From Humisphaera borealis (GTDB lineage: Bacteria > Planctomycetota > Phycisphaerae > Tepidisphaerales > Tepidisphaeraceae), in the NCBI RefSeq assembly GCF_015169395.1, contig NZ_CP063458.1, positions 2,666,001-2,730,000 on the forward strand: a stretch of DNA of 64,000 nt, written 5' to 3'. The translations under genes were made by a program, and so were the position numbers. The notes beneath the pieces were generated by a model. The model saw nothing but the letters and a program-made list of their open reading frames with translations. It ran no database searches and was not told the origin of the DNA. Positions 22,871 through 31,432 of this stretch are shown here, piece by piece. Position 1 is the stretch's first letter, and the number at the start of each line of letters is the position of its first letter.

Positions 22871-23265
22871 TGAGTTGGATCCGAAATCTGTTCACACCGG
22901 GCACCCCCACCGACGCCATGGGCGATCGCGGCGAGAATCTCGCCGCACGGCATCTGCGGGACAACGGCTACAAGATCATCTCGCGCAACTTCCGCTGCGA
23001 CGCAGGCGAGATCGACATCATCGCCCGCGACGGTACGACGATCGTGTTCGTGGAGGTCAAGACGCGCTCCTACGACGACCCGACGCCCGAAGAGCAGGTC
23101 AACGCGGCCAAGCAGCACAAGCTCACCAAGGCAGGGAAGATTTATCTCAGCCGCTACGGCATCCCACAGCCGCCGGCGAGGTTTGATATCGTCGCGATCG
23201 TCTGGCCGCAGGGCCGCGACCCCATCATTCGCCACACCCCGCACGCGTTTCAGGCGACATTTTGA
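22867..23265 (+). CDS. yraN: YraN family (UPF0102) endonuclease-like protein
   Basis: A 132-residue protein of the UPF0102 family, which has a restriction-endonuclease-like fold. The motif order is GDRGENLAARHL, GYKIISRNFRCDAGEIDIIARDG (Glu and Asp of the active site) and IVFVEVKTRS (the E-x-K element), then KAGKIYLSRYG. The biochemical role is not settled; the fold suggests nuclease activity. ATG 22867 or 22870 is the start (MMSWIRNLF); an upstream in-frame ATG 22846 adds sequence outside the family. Placed after the ribosomal operon as in many bacteria. Confidence 0.92.
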   Translation: MMSWIRNLFTPGTPTDAMGDRGENLAARHLRDNGYKIISRNFRCDAGEIDIIARDGTTIVFVEVKTRSYDDPTPEEQVNAAKQHKLTKAGKIYLSRYGIPQPPARFDIVAIVWPQGRDPIIRHTPHAFQATF

Positions 23266-23267
23266 AG

Positions 23268-23384
23268 AAGTAGACAGGACGCAGTAGGCAGTACGCCGAA
23301 AAGAACGGATTCACCCGAAGTGAGCCGTCCGTTGTGCACCGTGCCTCTGTCTTCGCTACGTACTGCACACTGCCTACTATTCCC
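23268..23384. repeat. Imperfect inverted repeat between yraN and tatD
   Basis: The left arm includes GTAGACAGGACGCAGTAGGC and AGTAC; the right arm includes GTACTGCACACTGCCTACTA. An inner pair, AACGGATTCAC and GTGAGCCGTCCGTT, sits between. The element starts 2 bases after the yraN stop and ends 2 bases before the tatD ATG, filling the whole gap. Confidence 0.65.
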
Positions 23385-23386
23385 CA

Positions 23387-24145
23387 ATGCTCGACTCCCA
23401 CTGTCATCTGACCGATCCCCGCCTTGGTGGGGATCTCGACGCCGTTTTGCGGCGGGCGCAGGCCGCCGGGGTCACGCGGATGATTTCGATCGGCACTGAT
23501 CTCGATGACGACGCCGCGACGATCGCCGTTTGTCAGGGTCGCGACTTCCTGCGGTGTGCCGTCGGCGTTCACCCGAATTACTCGCACGAGTGCGACCTGT
23601 CGCGACTTCCCGAACTGCGAACGCTGCAAAGTGCTCCGAGTGTCGTCGCGCTAGGAGAAATGGGGCTCGATTACCACCACAAGTTCGCGTCCAAGGAGAG
23701 ACAGCGGGAAGTCTTCGAATTCCAGCTCGACCTGGCCGCAGAGCTGAATCGCCCGATCGTCATTCACAGCCGTGAGGCGATCGACGACACACTGGCGATG
23801 ATGCGGCCCTACACGGCGATCCGCGCGGTGTTCCACTGCTTCACCGGCACGCCCGCCGAGGCGAAGAAGATTCTGGATCAGGGGTATCTGCTCGGCTTTA
23901 CGGGTGCTGCGACGTTCAAGAACAACGCCGGCATTCGAGAAGCGATCCGCCTTTGCCCGACCGACCGGCTCCTCGTTGAAACGGACGCCCCGTACATGAC
24001 GCCGGAACCGATGCGAAAGCAGAAGGTCAACGAGCCGGCGCTGGTGGTCCACGTCGCAGACTGCATAGGCCGGGAGCTGGGACTGTCACGGGATGAGGTT
24101 GACCGGATAACGACGGCAAACGCCGAGGCGTTATTCGGGTGGTAA
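23387..24145 (+). CDS. tatD: TatD family metal-dependent DNase
   Basis: A 252-residue amidohydrolase-fold protein. Metal ligands are visible: DSHCHL at the N-terminus, GLDYHH with the preceding GEMG (about residue 92), IVIHSREA (about 125), VFHCFTG (about 148) and ETDAPYMTPEP (about 200). TatD enzymes are 3'-to-5' exonucleases or deoxyribonucleases linked to DNA repair and degradation. The start MLDSHCHLTD follows the repeat element directly, so its ribosome-binding region lies inside the repeat. Same strand as yraN. Confidence 0.94.
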   Translation: MLDSHCHLTDPRLGGDLDAVLRRAQAAGVTRMISIGTDLDDDAATIAVCQGRDFLRCAVGVHPNYSHECDLSRLPELRTLQSAPSVVALGEMGLDYHHKFASKERQREVFEFQLDLAAELNRPIVIHSREAIDDTLAMMRPYTAIRAVFHCFTGTPAEAKKILDQGYLLGFTGAATFKNNAGIREAIRLCPTDRLLVETDAPYMTPEPMRKQKVNEPALVVHVADCIGRELGLSRDEVDRITTANAEALFGW

Positions 24146-24205
24146 CCCGCCCACAATGCAGCCGGGACGGCTGCACCACAACGGCACCAGTTCACGCACA
24201 GTCAT

Positions 24206-25210
24206 TTAGACCCCCGCCGCTACTGCCGCAGCCGTCGAGACGCCGTTGGCCTGCTGTCGCAGCACGGGCATCTTCTCCCGGACTTCCTGTGCCATTCGCG
24301 ATTCGGGGAACTCGGCGATGATCGTCTCGCCGGCGCGAATCGCCTCCGGCCACTTGTGATCGCGCACGGCGTCGCCGAACAACTTGGCGAGCTGGTCGCG
24401 GCGTTCCTTGAATACCTGCCGCACGCTCTCTTCCATCCCGCTGGCCTCGGCCGGGGTGAGGTAGGCGTCCAGCTGGCGCAGGATCTCGATGCTGCCGTCG
24501 GTATCGTGACGGGCGACGGCTTCCTGCCAGCTTTCGAGCAGCCGTTTCTTGTATTCCTGCCGGCGCCGGTCGATTTCCAGCGGCAGCCCGCGGACCTGGT
24601 CGTTGTCGGGGAACATGCTCATGAGCCGCTCGGCTTCACGCAACGCGCCATTCCACTGCTCCGACCGCGTGTGCCGGTCGATCACCTCGACGACCTCCTG
24701 GATCTGCCGGCGAACCTGGTCCTGGCGACGGCCACGGACTTCGTCGCGGAACTTGGCCGCCTCGGCGCGATAGCCGAACGCGCTCTCGAACTCGTCACTC
24801 AGTCGCAGTGCCGCGTCGAAGTCGCCGCGGTTGATGTCCTCCTGGATGGCGCGGCGGATGGCGTCGCGGTCCTTCTCGCGGAATGCCACCGACTTGGCAC
24901 GATCGGAGATCAACTGCTGTTCGCTGATCCGCGACAGCAAGCCCACCGCCTGAAAAAGCCGATCTGAGATCATATCGAGCCGGCCGTCCACCACGGCGTG
25001 ATTCTCGGCGCTGGCGGCGCTGCCCGATGCGGCGATCGCCGCCCAGGCCACGAGCGTTACCACGACGCCCAGCGCGCCGGCGGACAGGATGATCCAGTCG
25101 CGGCTCACGGCGACGCGGTAAATGCCCAGCCCGATCAAGACCACCGAAATCGTCAACGCGCCGATCAGCATCAGCAACGCGACCAGGGGGAAAGACTTTC
25201 GCGATTCCAC
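24206..25210 (-). CDS. Inner-membrane protein with a helical cytoplasmic domain
   Basis: A 334-residue protein starting at GTG 25210 (GAGAGGT upstream). Two adjacent hydrophobic segments, VALLMLIGALTISVVLIGLG and IILSAGALGVVVTLVAWAAI, form a hairpin in the first 65 residues. The remainder is charged and helical, with repeated short units (FDAALRLSDEFESAF, WNGALREAERLMSMFP, WPEAIRAGETIIAEFP) resembling degenerate TPR repeats, which also suit a coiled coil. I do not recognise a named family. It converges with tatD, with a 60-base gap. Confidence 0.75.
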   Translation of the reverse strand: MESRKSFPLVALLMLIGALTISVVLIGLGIYRVAVSRDWIILSAGALGVVVTLVAWAAIAASGSAASAENHAVVDGRLDMISDRLFQAVGLLSRISEQQLISDRAKSVAFREKDRDAIRRAIQEDINRGDFDAALRLSDEFESAFGYRAEAAKFRDEVRGRRQDQVRRQIQEVVEVIDRHTRSEQWNGALREAERLMSMFPDNDQVRGLPLEIDRRRQEYKKRLLESWQEAVARHDTDGSIEILRQLDAYLTPAEASGMEESVRQVFKERRDQLAKLFGDAVRDHKWPEAIRAGETIIAEFPESRMAQEVREKMPVLRQQANGVSTAAAVAAGV

Positions 25211-25402
25211 AGGTGACCTCTCAAGAGGTGAATTCCGCCGACGACTCAGACATGCGTAACAAACGGCGAGTGAGGTCGGCCGGTCTGCTTCACTCCAAAC
25301 GAGTGTAGAGAGAAAAGCCGATCAAGGTCAATCAAAAGACGGCCGATACGCGCCACAGCAACGGGCGTGCCGACGGGACAATGCCGCTCAAAAGGAGGGA
25401 GA

Positions 25403-25567
25403 TCAGTGACCGCCCGAAGGAGGTGCCCCTTCGGACTGCTGGCTTTCGGCGCGGAGGCGTAGTTGCACTTCGTTCATCCGCCGCTCGCGCTCGTTCCCCA
25501 TGCAGCGCAGCACCGTCCAGCAGCACAGGACGGATCCGACGGCGAAGCTCGCGAAGGTGAAACTCAT
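25403..25567 (-). CDS. Small single-span membrane protein, 54 aa
   Basis: From ATG 25567 the frame gives MSFTFASFAVGSVLCCWTVL, a good single transmembrane helix, followed by a charged tail (RCMGNERERRMNEVQLRLRA). A longer reading from 25618 adds Pro/Ala-rich sequence and is less likely. No family is recognised. No Shine-Dalgarno is visible, but the hydrophobic-then-charged pattern is typical of real small membrane proteins. Confidence 0.5.
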   Translation of the reverse strand: MSFTFASFAVGSVLCCWTVLRCMGNERERRMNEVQLRLRAESQQSEGAPPSGGH

Positions 25568-25794
25568 GGGCGGGACGACCGGCGATGGCGCGGCCGCACC
25601 CGAACGTACTATCGGCAATCCGGACAGATGGGGTTGAGGATCCGCTGGCCGGTAGCGACGATTGGACGCGACGATTCACCCGGTGGGCATTATGGAGCGG
25701 GTTTTCTGGCTGCATCGTGGTCCTTACCAACCGGATAAAAGGTCCAGCCGTCGCGATACGTCCGATGCCGCAGCCCACCCGCTCCAACGGCCTG

Positions 25795-26883
25795 TCAGCC
25801 ACTGGTCGAATGCCGCGCGACGATCTGCTCGATTCGTTCGTCGATCAGCCGGCATTGGGTGATTGCATCGAACGGCTTGAGCGCCGGCTTGCAGGACGAG
25901 GGATCGAATGCCGGCGCGTTGGGACCCAGCGCCAGAGCGAGTCGGTCGGCGAGCGCGTCCGGATCGACCGGGTACAGGCACGCTTTGTGCATCGCGGTCG
26001 GCAGCAGTTCCGGGTAGACGCCGCCTTCCGGCAGCATCGGCCGGCACCCTGCCGCCATCGCACGGATCACCTGGTAATCCGAGGGAGCGGCCGGCTTGAC
26101 GCTCAGCACGATCGACGACGAGAACATTCCGTAAATCTGGGCCAGGTCGTCGTACTCGGAAACCGTCGTGCGCGAGGCCAGCGGGTCGAGCTTATCGACC
26201 GGCCCGACAGTGATCAGGTGCATCGGAATCTTACGCCGACGCAACCGGTCGATGAGGGCATTCAGCAGCGGAACGTTGGCGTCGCGCGTCTCGACGAACA
26301 CATTCCGAGGCTGGCGAACCGGCACCGTCGGACTCGACTCGACTTCATGGACGTGTGAGAGATCGACCGGCGGAAGAAACAGCCTGATTTTCTCGCGAAT
26401 CTGTGGGATCGGGTCGTGGCTGGAAAGCTCCGGCAGCTTGTCGGCCATCGCGCGGGCGAGGATCTGGAACATCTGGCGGTGGTATGCAGAGTTGAACCAG
26501 ATCTCCGTTGCCGCCTGACAGGTATTGAAGTTCACCAGGTCGATCGGATTGGCCCCGGGCACGCCGGTTGAACTGTCGGGAAGCTGGTTGTCGTGGAAGT
26601 AGACCACCGACGGATAGCCCACCAGGTTGGGCATGAGCTGCATGAGGCTCGCCAGGTTCATCGCCTCGCTGGTGAAGACCAGATCAAGCCGGCCCACCCA
26701 GTGACGGCTCAACTGCTCGCTGAACCAGTTAGCCGCCGCGGCAAGCCGACGCTCGATGCGGCGTGGGGGCAGCTTCAGCACCGTCCAGCGATGGCGGCTG
26801 TAGCGAACAACCGCTTCGAGCATGGCCCGGCGGACCCCGCCGAAAAACGGCTCGAGGGCGAGAATGTCGAGCTGTCGAGCCAT
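25795..26883 (-). CDS. DUF3524-type glycosyltransferase (tRNA-queuosine mannosyltransferase-like)
   Basis: A 362-residue GT-B glycosyltransferase. The N-terminal signature LDILALEPFFGGVRRAMLEA, then HRWTVLKLPPRRIERRL, SEAMNLASLM and VYFHDNQLPDS match the DUF3524 domain of tRNA-queuosine alpha-mannosyltransferase (GTDC1-like). The C-terminal half carries the nucleotide-sugar region (VSEYDDLAQIYG, SDYQVIRAMAAGCRPMLPEGGVYPELL). The vertebrate enzyme adds mannose to queuosine of tRNA-Asp; whether the bacterial protein modifies tRNA is not known. The ATG at 26883 has no clear ribosome-binding site. Neighbouring glyQS and def/fmt are translation genes, but that link is only positional. Confidence 0.82.
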   Translation of the reverse strand: MARQLDILALEPFFGGVRRAMLEAVVRYSRHRWTVLKLPPRRIERRLAAAANWFSEQLSRHWVGRLDLVFTSEAMNLASLMQLMPNLVGYPSVVYFHDNQLPDSSTGVPGANPIDLVNFNTCQAATEIWFNSAYHRQMFQILARAMADKLPELSSHDPIPQIREKIRLFLPPVDLSHVHEVESSPTVPVRQPRNVFVETRDANVPLLNALIDRLRRRKIPMHLITVGPVDKLDPLASRTTVSEYDDLAQIYGMFSSSIVLSVKPAAPSDYQVIRAMAAGCRPMLPEGGVYPELLPTAMHKACLYPVDPDALADRLALALGPNAPAFDPSSCKPALKPFDAITQCRLIDERIEQIVARHSTSG

Positions 26884-27108
26884 GTTGCAACGTTCAGACG
26901 ATGCACCAGGACATGCGTGCGGTCCGCAACTCCAAGACGCGCGAGATGAGCCGACGTTTCGCCTGACCTAGCGCAGCGAAAGGGCGGAATTGCCGGCCAA
27001 CGCCCTTAGGAACGCGCATCGTCTGGGCGCGCCCCGGGCACTTCCATCCTTCCCACAGTTGCGCGCCGAACCCAACAGATTCCTGCCTCGCCCCCATTGG
27101 GAACGATC

Positions 27109-28746
27109 TCATTCCTCAACGCGATCCCGCAGGAAATCCTTCACCTTGTCCAGTCCGATCCGCTCCTGCTGCAGCGTGTCCCGATGGCGAATCGTCACGG
27201 TCTGATCCTTTAGCGTGTCGCCGTCCACGGTCACGCAGAATGGGGTGCCGATCTCATCCATGCGGGCATACCGCTTGCCGATCGCCTGCTTCGGGTCGTA
27301 TTCGCAGGTGAAGCGGTTCCGAAGGTCGAGGTAGAGCTTCTCGGCAACTTCCGGCATGCCGTCTTTGGCCACCAGCGGGTAGATGCCGGCCTTGATCGGG
27401 GCGAATTTGGGCTTGAACTTCAGGTAAACGCCGCTCGGCCGAGCCGCGTCAACCGTGTACGCCTCGCAAAGCAGCACCAGCACCGCCCGCGTCAGGCCGC
27501 TCGCCGGCTCGATAACATTGGGGATGTACCGGCTGCGGGCCTTGATCTCTTCGGGCGCAATGCCCTGCTCTTTCAGCCGGAGCTGCAGCTCCTGATCAAA
27601 GTAGTCGAGCTTCTGCTTCGAGTGCTCCTGATGCTGCGTCAGGTCGTAGCTGCCGCGGTGCGCGATGCCTTCCAGCTCGCCGAAGTCGGGCGCGGTGAAT
27701 GGGTACTTGTACTCGATATCGACGGTCGCCTTGGAATAGTGCGACAGCTCGTCCTTGTCGTGATCGCGGAACTTGAGATTCTCCTTCGCCACGCCGAGCG
27801 ACTCCCACCACTTCATGCGCTCGTGCTTCCAGAAGTCGTACCACATGAGCGCGTCATCCGGCGGGCAGAACCACTCCATCTCCATCTGCTCGAACTCGCG
27901 CGAGCGGAAGATGAAGTTGCGCGGCGTGACTTCATTGCGGAAGCTCTTGCCGACCTGCGCCACGCCGAAGGGCACCTTGACGCGCGTGGTGTCGACGACG
28001 TTCTTGAAGTTCAGGAAGATCCCCTGCGCCGTTTCGGGGCGAAGATAGGCCTTGTTCGCCTCGTCGCGAATCGGGCCGGGATAGGTATCGAGCATCAGGT
28101 TGAACGCCCGCGGATCGGTCAGCTTGCCCACTTCGCCCGTCGATGGCGACGGATACGTGGGGAAGAGCCCTTCCCGCGCCGGCGGGTACAGACAGAGGAT
28201 CGTCCCTTCGAACGGCTGCCCTTTGTAGGACGCCTTCACGGCCGTCACCCCGGCCTCGTTGCGTTCGGCGACTTCGACATTGCGGAGGCCGAAGAGCTTC
28301 TGCAGCTTCTTATCCGTCGCGATCATCTCCGCCGCCTCACCCAGCGACGACGCGACGCAGGTCGCCACCGGCACGTCAGCCCCGGCGGCGAACATGCCGA
28401 ACATGTGATCGGCGCGATAGCGGGAGACGCCGATGTCGTCCACCATCGGGTCGTTAAACCCAGCGACGTGCCCGCTCGCCTCCCACGTCCTGGGATGCTG
28501 GATGATCGCCGAGTCGAGCCCGACCATGTCCACCGGATGCCCGTCCGGGCCGATCGGCGGACACAGGACCATCTGCCGCCACCACCAGTCGCGGATGTTG
28601 TTCTTCAGCAGGATGCCCAGCGGGCCGTAGTCCCAGAACCCGCGGATGCCGCCGTAGATTTCGCTCGCGGGGTACACAAACCCCCGGCGTTTGCAGAGGG
28701 CGACGATCTGTCCCATCACGCTGGATTCGGCTTTAACGTCGGACAT
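27109..28746 (-). CDS. glyQS: Glycyl-tRNA synthetase (dimeric class II type)
   Basis: A 545-residue class II synthetase that charges tRNA-Gly. It is the single-chain alpha2 type rather than the alpha2beta2 type. Motifs include FVYPASEIYGGIRGFWDYGP near the N-terminus, LRPETAQGIFLNFKNV (motif region, about 275), GKSFRNEVTPRNFIFRSREF (motif 2, about 308) and PNVIEPASGLTRAVL (motif 3, about 440), followed by the anticodon-binding domain. ATG 28746 is chosen from the family start (MSDVKAESSVMGQIVALCKR) and AGGGA upstream; the frame stays open another 117 codons upstream but only through repeat elements. Enters from the rpsT side with a terminator between. Confidence 0.95.
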   Translation of the reverse strand: MSDVKAESSVMGQIVALCKRRGFVYPASEIYGGIRGFWDYGPLGILLKNNIRDWWWRQMVLCPPIGPDGHPVDMVGLDSAIIQHPRTWEASGHVAGFNDPMVDDIGVSRYRADHMFGMFAAGADVPVATCVASSLGEAAEMIATDKKLQKLFGLRNVEVAERNEAGVTAVKASYKGQPFEGTILCLYPPAREGLFPTYPSPSTGEVGKLTDPRAFNLMLDTYPGPIRDEANKAYLRPETAQGIFLNFKNVVDTTRVKVPFGVAQVGKSFRNEVTPRNFIFRSREFEQMEMEWFCPPDDALMWYDFWKHERMKWWESLGVAKENLKFRDHDKDELSHYSKATVDIEYKYPFTAPDFGELEGIAHRGSYDLTQHQEHSKQKLDYFDQELQLRLKEQGIAPEEIKARSRYIPNVIEPASGLTRAVLVLLCEAYTVDAARPSGVYLKFKPKFAPIKAGIYPLVAKDGMPEVAEKLYLDLRNRFTCEYDPKQAIGKRYARMDEIGTPFCVTVDGDTLKDQTVTIRHRDTLQQERIGLDKVKDFLRDRVEE

Positions 28747-28763
28747 GGGGTTCCCTGTTTTCT

Positions 28764-28785
28764 GTAGGGTGGGCTTCAGCCCACC
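28764..28785. repeat. Palindromic element, family B, single arm
   Basis: GTAGGGTGGGCTTCAGCCCA plus CC, identical to the left arm at 7833-7854. It lies 17 bases upstream of the glycyl-tRNA synthetase ATG. No inverted partner is seen nearby. Confidence 0.75.
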
Positions 28786-28849
28786 GCATCGCGTTCGGTA
28801 ATCGGTTGTGTTCGACTCGTCATTGGCGTCGTGCGAGCGTCTGGTGTCT

Positions 28850-28934
28850 GGTGCCACGGGTCGGCGGTACCCCGCAGACCCGTGCCGAACGCCCGAAGAC
28901 ACGGGTCTGCGGAGTACCGCCGACCCGTGGCACC
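28850..28934. repeat. Long near-perfect hairpin element, 35-base arms
   Basis: Arms at 28850-28884 and 28900-28934 match at 34 of 35 positions around a 15-base loop. The left arm begins GGTGCCACGGGTCGGCGGTA. It sits between rpsT and glyQS, downstream of the rpsT terminator as read on the minus strand. A hairpin this long suggests a mobile palindrome rather than a terminator. Confidence 0.8.
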
Positions 28935-28969
28935 GATCCACCTCCCGCGCACATGCTGCGTCCGCCAAC

Positions 28970-28996
28970 GAAAAAGACCCGGCATCACGCCGGTCG
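28970..28996 (-). terminator. Intrinsic terminator downstream of rpsT
   Basis: On the minus strand GACCGGC pairs with GCCGGGTC (one bulge) across GTGAT and is followed by TTTTTCG. It lies about 120 bases after the rpsT stop and separates rpsT from glyQS. Confidence 0.7.
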
Positions 28997-29118
28997 CGAC
29001 CCACATCAACCGGCCCTGCTCGGGTGGCTGCGTGTGATCGGGATCGGCCTAATGCCGGGTGCTTCGACTTCAGATCGGCAATCCTGCCGATCGGCATCCG
29101 GATATCGAACGGGCGCGC

Positions 29119-29421
29119 TTAGGCCTTCGCGCCGCTGGTACCCGCGCCGGCCTTCTTGGCCTTGATCGCGTTGAGCCGCTTGGTCAGCCGGCTCCGCTTG
29201 CGGGCGGCGGTGTTCTTGTGGATCGTGTTCTTCGACGCCACCTTGTCCAGACGCTGGACGACCTTGTTCAGCTGCTCTTCGGCCTTGGCAACGCTGCCGG
29301 CCGCGATGAGCGTGTTGAACGACTTGAGCTCCGTCTTAAGGAGTTCCTTGCGGGCGCGATTGCGGGCGCGACGCTTTTCGGTCTGGCGGATGCGCTTCTT
29401 GGCGGAAAGGGAATGGGCCAC
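29119..29421 (-). CDS. rpsT: 30S ribosomal protein S20
   Basis: A 100-residue, highly basic helical protein with the S20 pattern MAHSLSAKKRIRQTEKRRAR, then NTLIAAGSVAKAEEQLNKVV and IHKNTAARKRSRLTKRLNAI. S20 binds 16S rRNA early in 30S assembly. The start is GTG 29421, with AGGAG about 10 bases upstream. GTG starts are common for rpsT and can limit expression. A short Ala/Gly tail ends the protein. Confidence 0.96.
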   Translation of the reverse strand: MAHSLSAKKRIRQTEKRRARNRARKELLKTELKSFNTLIAAGSVAKAEEQLNKVVQRLDKVASKNTIHKNTAARKRSRLTKRLNAIKAKKAGAGTSGAKA

Positions 29422-29653
29422 GAGTGTCGGTCTCCTAACTTCTAACTTCGTCGCAAGTCTTCAGCCGAACCCATGGAACAGGTCTTCTACCCCACAGAAT
29501 CGGCTGAAATCAACGTTTCCTCTGCAACGCCCGGCTGGGCGAAAGACGGAACAGAATACCCGAACGACGGCTTTTGTCCAGCCCTCGCGAGGCGATTTTG
29601 TCCACGAATGCTCTCGCGTGCGAAGGGAACGCCCTGCGCCGACAACCCCGCAC

Positions 29654-31099
29654 TCAAGTCGTCGGCGACAGCTCCGCCGGCGGGTTCTGCTGGCCCGGGG
29701 CCTGCCCGCGAAGCCGCTTGATCCGCTGCTGCACGTCGCGGTAGTTGAAGTTCCACTGCGCCACCTGGCTGTACATCTTGACGGCCGCGGCCACGTCGCC
29801 CTTCTGCTCCAGCGCCATCGCACAGTAGTAGTAAATCTCGATCGACTTCTCGTCCCCGCGGACGTTGTAACCAGCGATCGCCTCCTGCAAGGTATCGACC
29901 GCCTCGTCCACGAAACCGGCTTCCAGGAACGCCCTGCCCAGCAGGATCGTCACCGTCATCCGGTACTTCGGGTCCATCCGGACCTGCTGGAACACCGGAA
30001 TCGCCTCGTCAAACCGCTTGAGCTTGTACATCCGCACGCCCATCTCGTAGCGGGCGGTCGAGTCGGTCGGGTAGTTGGCGACGGTCTCCTTGTAGATCTC
30101 CAGCTCGCGTTCGAACTTGTCGCGAAGGAACGCCGCATAGTCCTTGCGGAGGTCCATGTCCTTCGGGTTCTTCGTCGCCTCTTCGCGAAGCGACCGCTCC
30201 TGCCGGCTGAGCTGCGACAGCGTGATTTCGTTGATGCTCTTCTTGAACTTGTACGCCTTGGTGTCGCGGAACCTCTGCTCCAGCAGTTCGATCGCGCGGT
30301 TCTCGTACTCCAGCATTTCGGTCTTCTTCAAAGACTCGATCAGCCGGTTGAAGCGAGCGATATCGGCCGGGTCCTTGGCGTAATCCTCTTCCATTTCGCG
30401 GACCAGGCGGGCGCTCTGGTCTTCCGACCGAACGTCCATGTCCTGCCGCATGAGCTTTTCCTGCGTGTCCTTGTCGCGGACGCTGTCGCGGAAGCTGCCG
30501 CCCGACCCGTACCCGCCGTCCTTCATCGCCATGTTCGCGGCAAGGTTCTTCGCCTCGTGCGACAGGTCCATGTCGGCAGGCTTCATCCGCTGCATGTGCG
30601 TCATGACGTCCGACGCCTCACGATACCGGTGCACCGCGCAGAACGTGTCCTTGAGCACCTTGAACGTCTCGAACGACGGCTTCTTGAGCTGCAGGTTCGC
30701 GTTGAACAGGATGCCGCCGATCCAGAGCACGGTGTCGTAACACCCGGCCTTGAGGGCGCCGAGCATGAAGCTCTTCATGTGCTCCATGTTGCCCGGGTCG
30801 TACGCGGCCATCTTCTCGTACGCCAGCATGTTCTTCTTCTCGTCCCCCTTGGTCATCTTGGGCTTGTCGAACATGCCGAGCGGCTTGCCGCCACGGCTCT
30901 TTCGGATCAGGCCCATCTCGCGCACGGTGATGTGCGTTTTGACCGACTCGGGGTCGTAATTCAGGCCCTGGAGGTACATTTCGATCGCGTACTCGTAGTT
31001 GCCGGTGTCGGCGACGGTACGGGCGCGCTCGAAAAAGACTTCCGCCTTCTTCTGGTCTTCCTCGGGGATCTGTTTGTAGCCTGCGGGAACTTCAGCCAC
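29654..31099 (-). CDS. Cytoplasmic TPR protein, 481 aa
   Basis: A soluble helical protein without a signal peptide. TPR-like units are clear at both ends: AEVFFERARTVADTGNYEYA and IEMYLQGLNYDPES near residues 15-55, and ATARYEMGVRMYKLKRFDEA-like sequence (STARYEMGVRMYKLKRFDEA), VTILLGRAFLEAGFVDEA and YYYCAMALEQKGDVAAA between 340 and 440. The middle (200-320) is highly charged and probably coiled coil. GTG 31099 is the start, with AGGAAGG spaced 5 bases. No family name is assigned beyond TPR; a scaffolding role is likely. Confidence 0.8.
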   Translation of the reverse strand: MAEVPAGYKQIPEEDQKKAEVFFERARTVADTGNYEYAIEMYLQGLNYDPESVKTHITVREMGLIRKSRGGKPLGMFDKPKMTKGDEKKNMLAYEKMAAYDPGNMEHMKSFMLGALKAGCYDTVLWIGGILFNANLQLKKPSFETFKVLKDTFCAVHRYREASDVMTHMQRMKPADMDLSHEAKNLAANMAMKDGGYGSGGSFRDSVRDKDTQEKLMRQDMDVRSEDQSARLVREMEEDYAKDPADIARFNRLIESLKKTEMLEYENRAIELLEQRFRDTKAYKFKKSINEITLSQLSRQERSLREEATKNPKDMDLRKDYAAFLRDKFERELEIYKETVANYPTDSTARYEMGVRMYKLKRFDEAIPVFQQVRMDPKYRMTVTILLGRAFLEAGFVDEAVDTLQEAIAGYNVRGDEKSIEIYYYCAMALEQKGDVAAAVKMYSQVAQWNFNYRDVQQRIKRLRGQAPGQQNPPAELSPTT

Positions 31100-31432
31100 G
31101 GGTGCCTTCCTAGATGAAGAACCGTCAACCAGTAACGGCGTATCGATCGGCGTGCGGGTTGGCCCCCGACCGCAACAAGTCGGACGCTCTGCCGATCGTA
31201 TGGTTCGCGATTTCCGCCCGTTATCCTAGAATGCGGCGGGAACGTCGAACTTTACCGACGCCCGAACCGGGCGTCTACGGCGACTGACCTCACAGGCCAA
31301 CCAAACGCATTTTAGGCGTAAAGACCCTGTGAACCCAAGCGACTTTTTCGGTCTTTGTCGCCCGGTGCGGCAAACGCGACCGCCGGCCCGGCTTATCGGT
31401 CCTCCAGACCGCCTTTTGCAGAGCATCGAACC

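Noticed and set aside
26902-26967. 21-codon ORF (MHQDMRAVRNSKTREM) between the glycosyltransferase and glyQS genes
   Set aside because: Too short and without a ribosome-binding site or coupling to a neighbour; likely chance.
27622-28767. 381-codon plus-strand frame opposite glycyl-tRNA synthetase
   Set aside because: Antisense of a highly conserved synthetase; no recognisable domain or start signal.
28747-29097. N-terminal extension of glycyl-tRNA synthetase to 662 residues
   Set aside because: The extra 117 codons run through two palindromic elements and the rpsT terminator and resemble no synthetase domain; the family start is at 28746.
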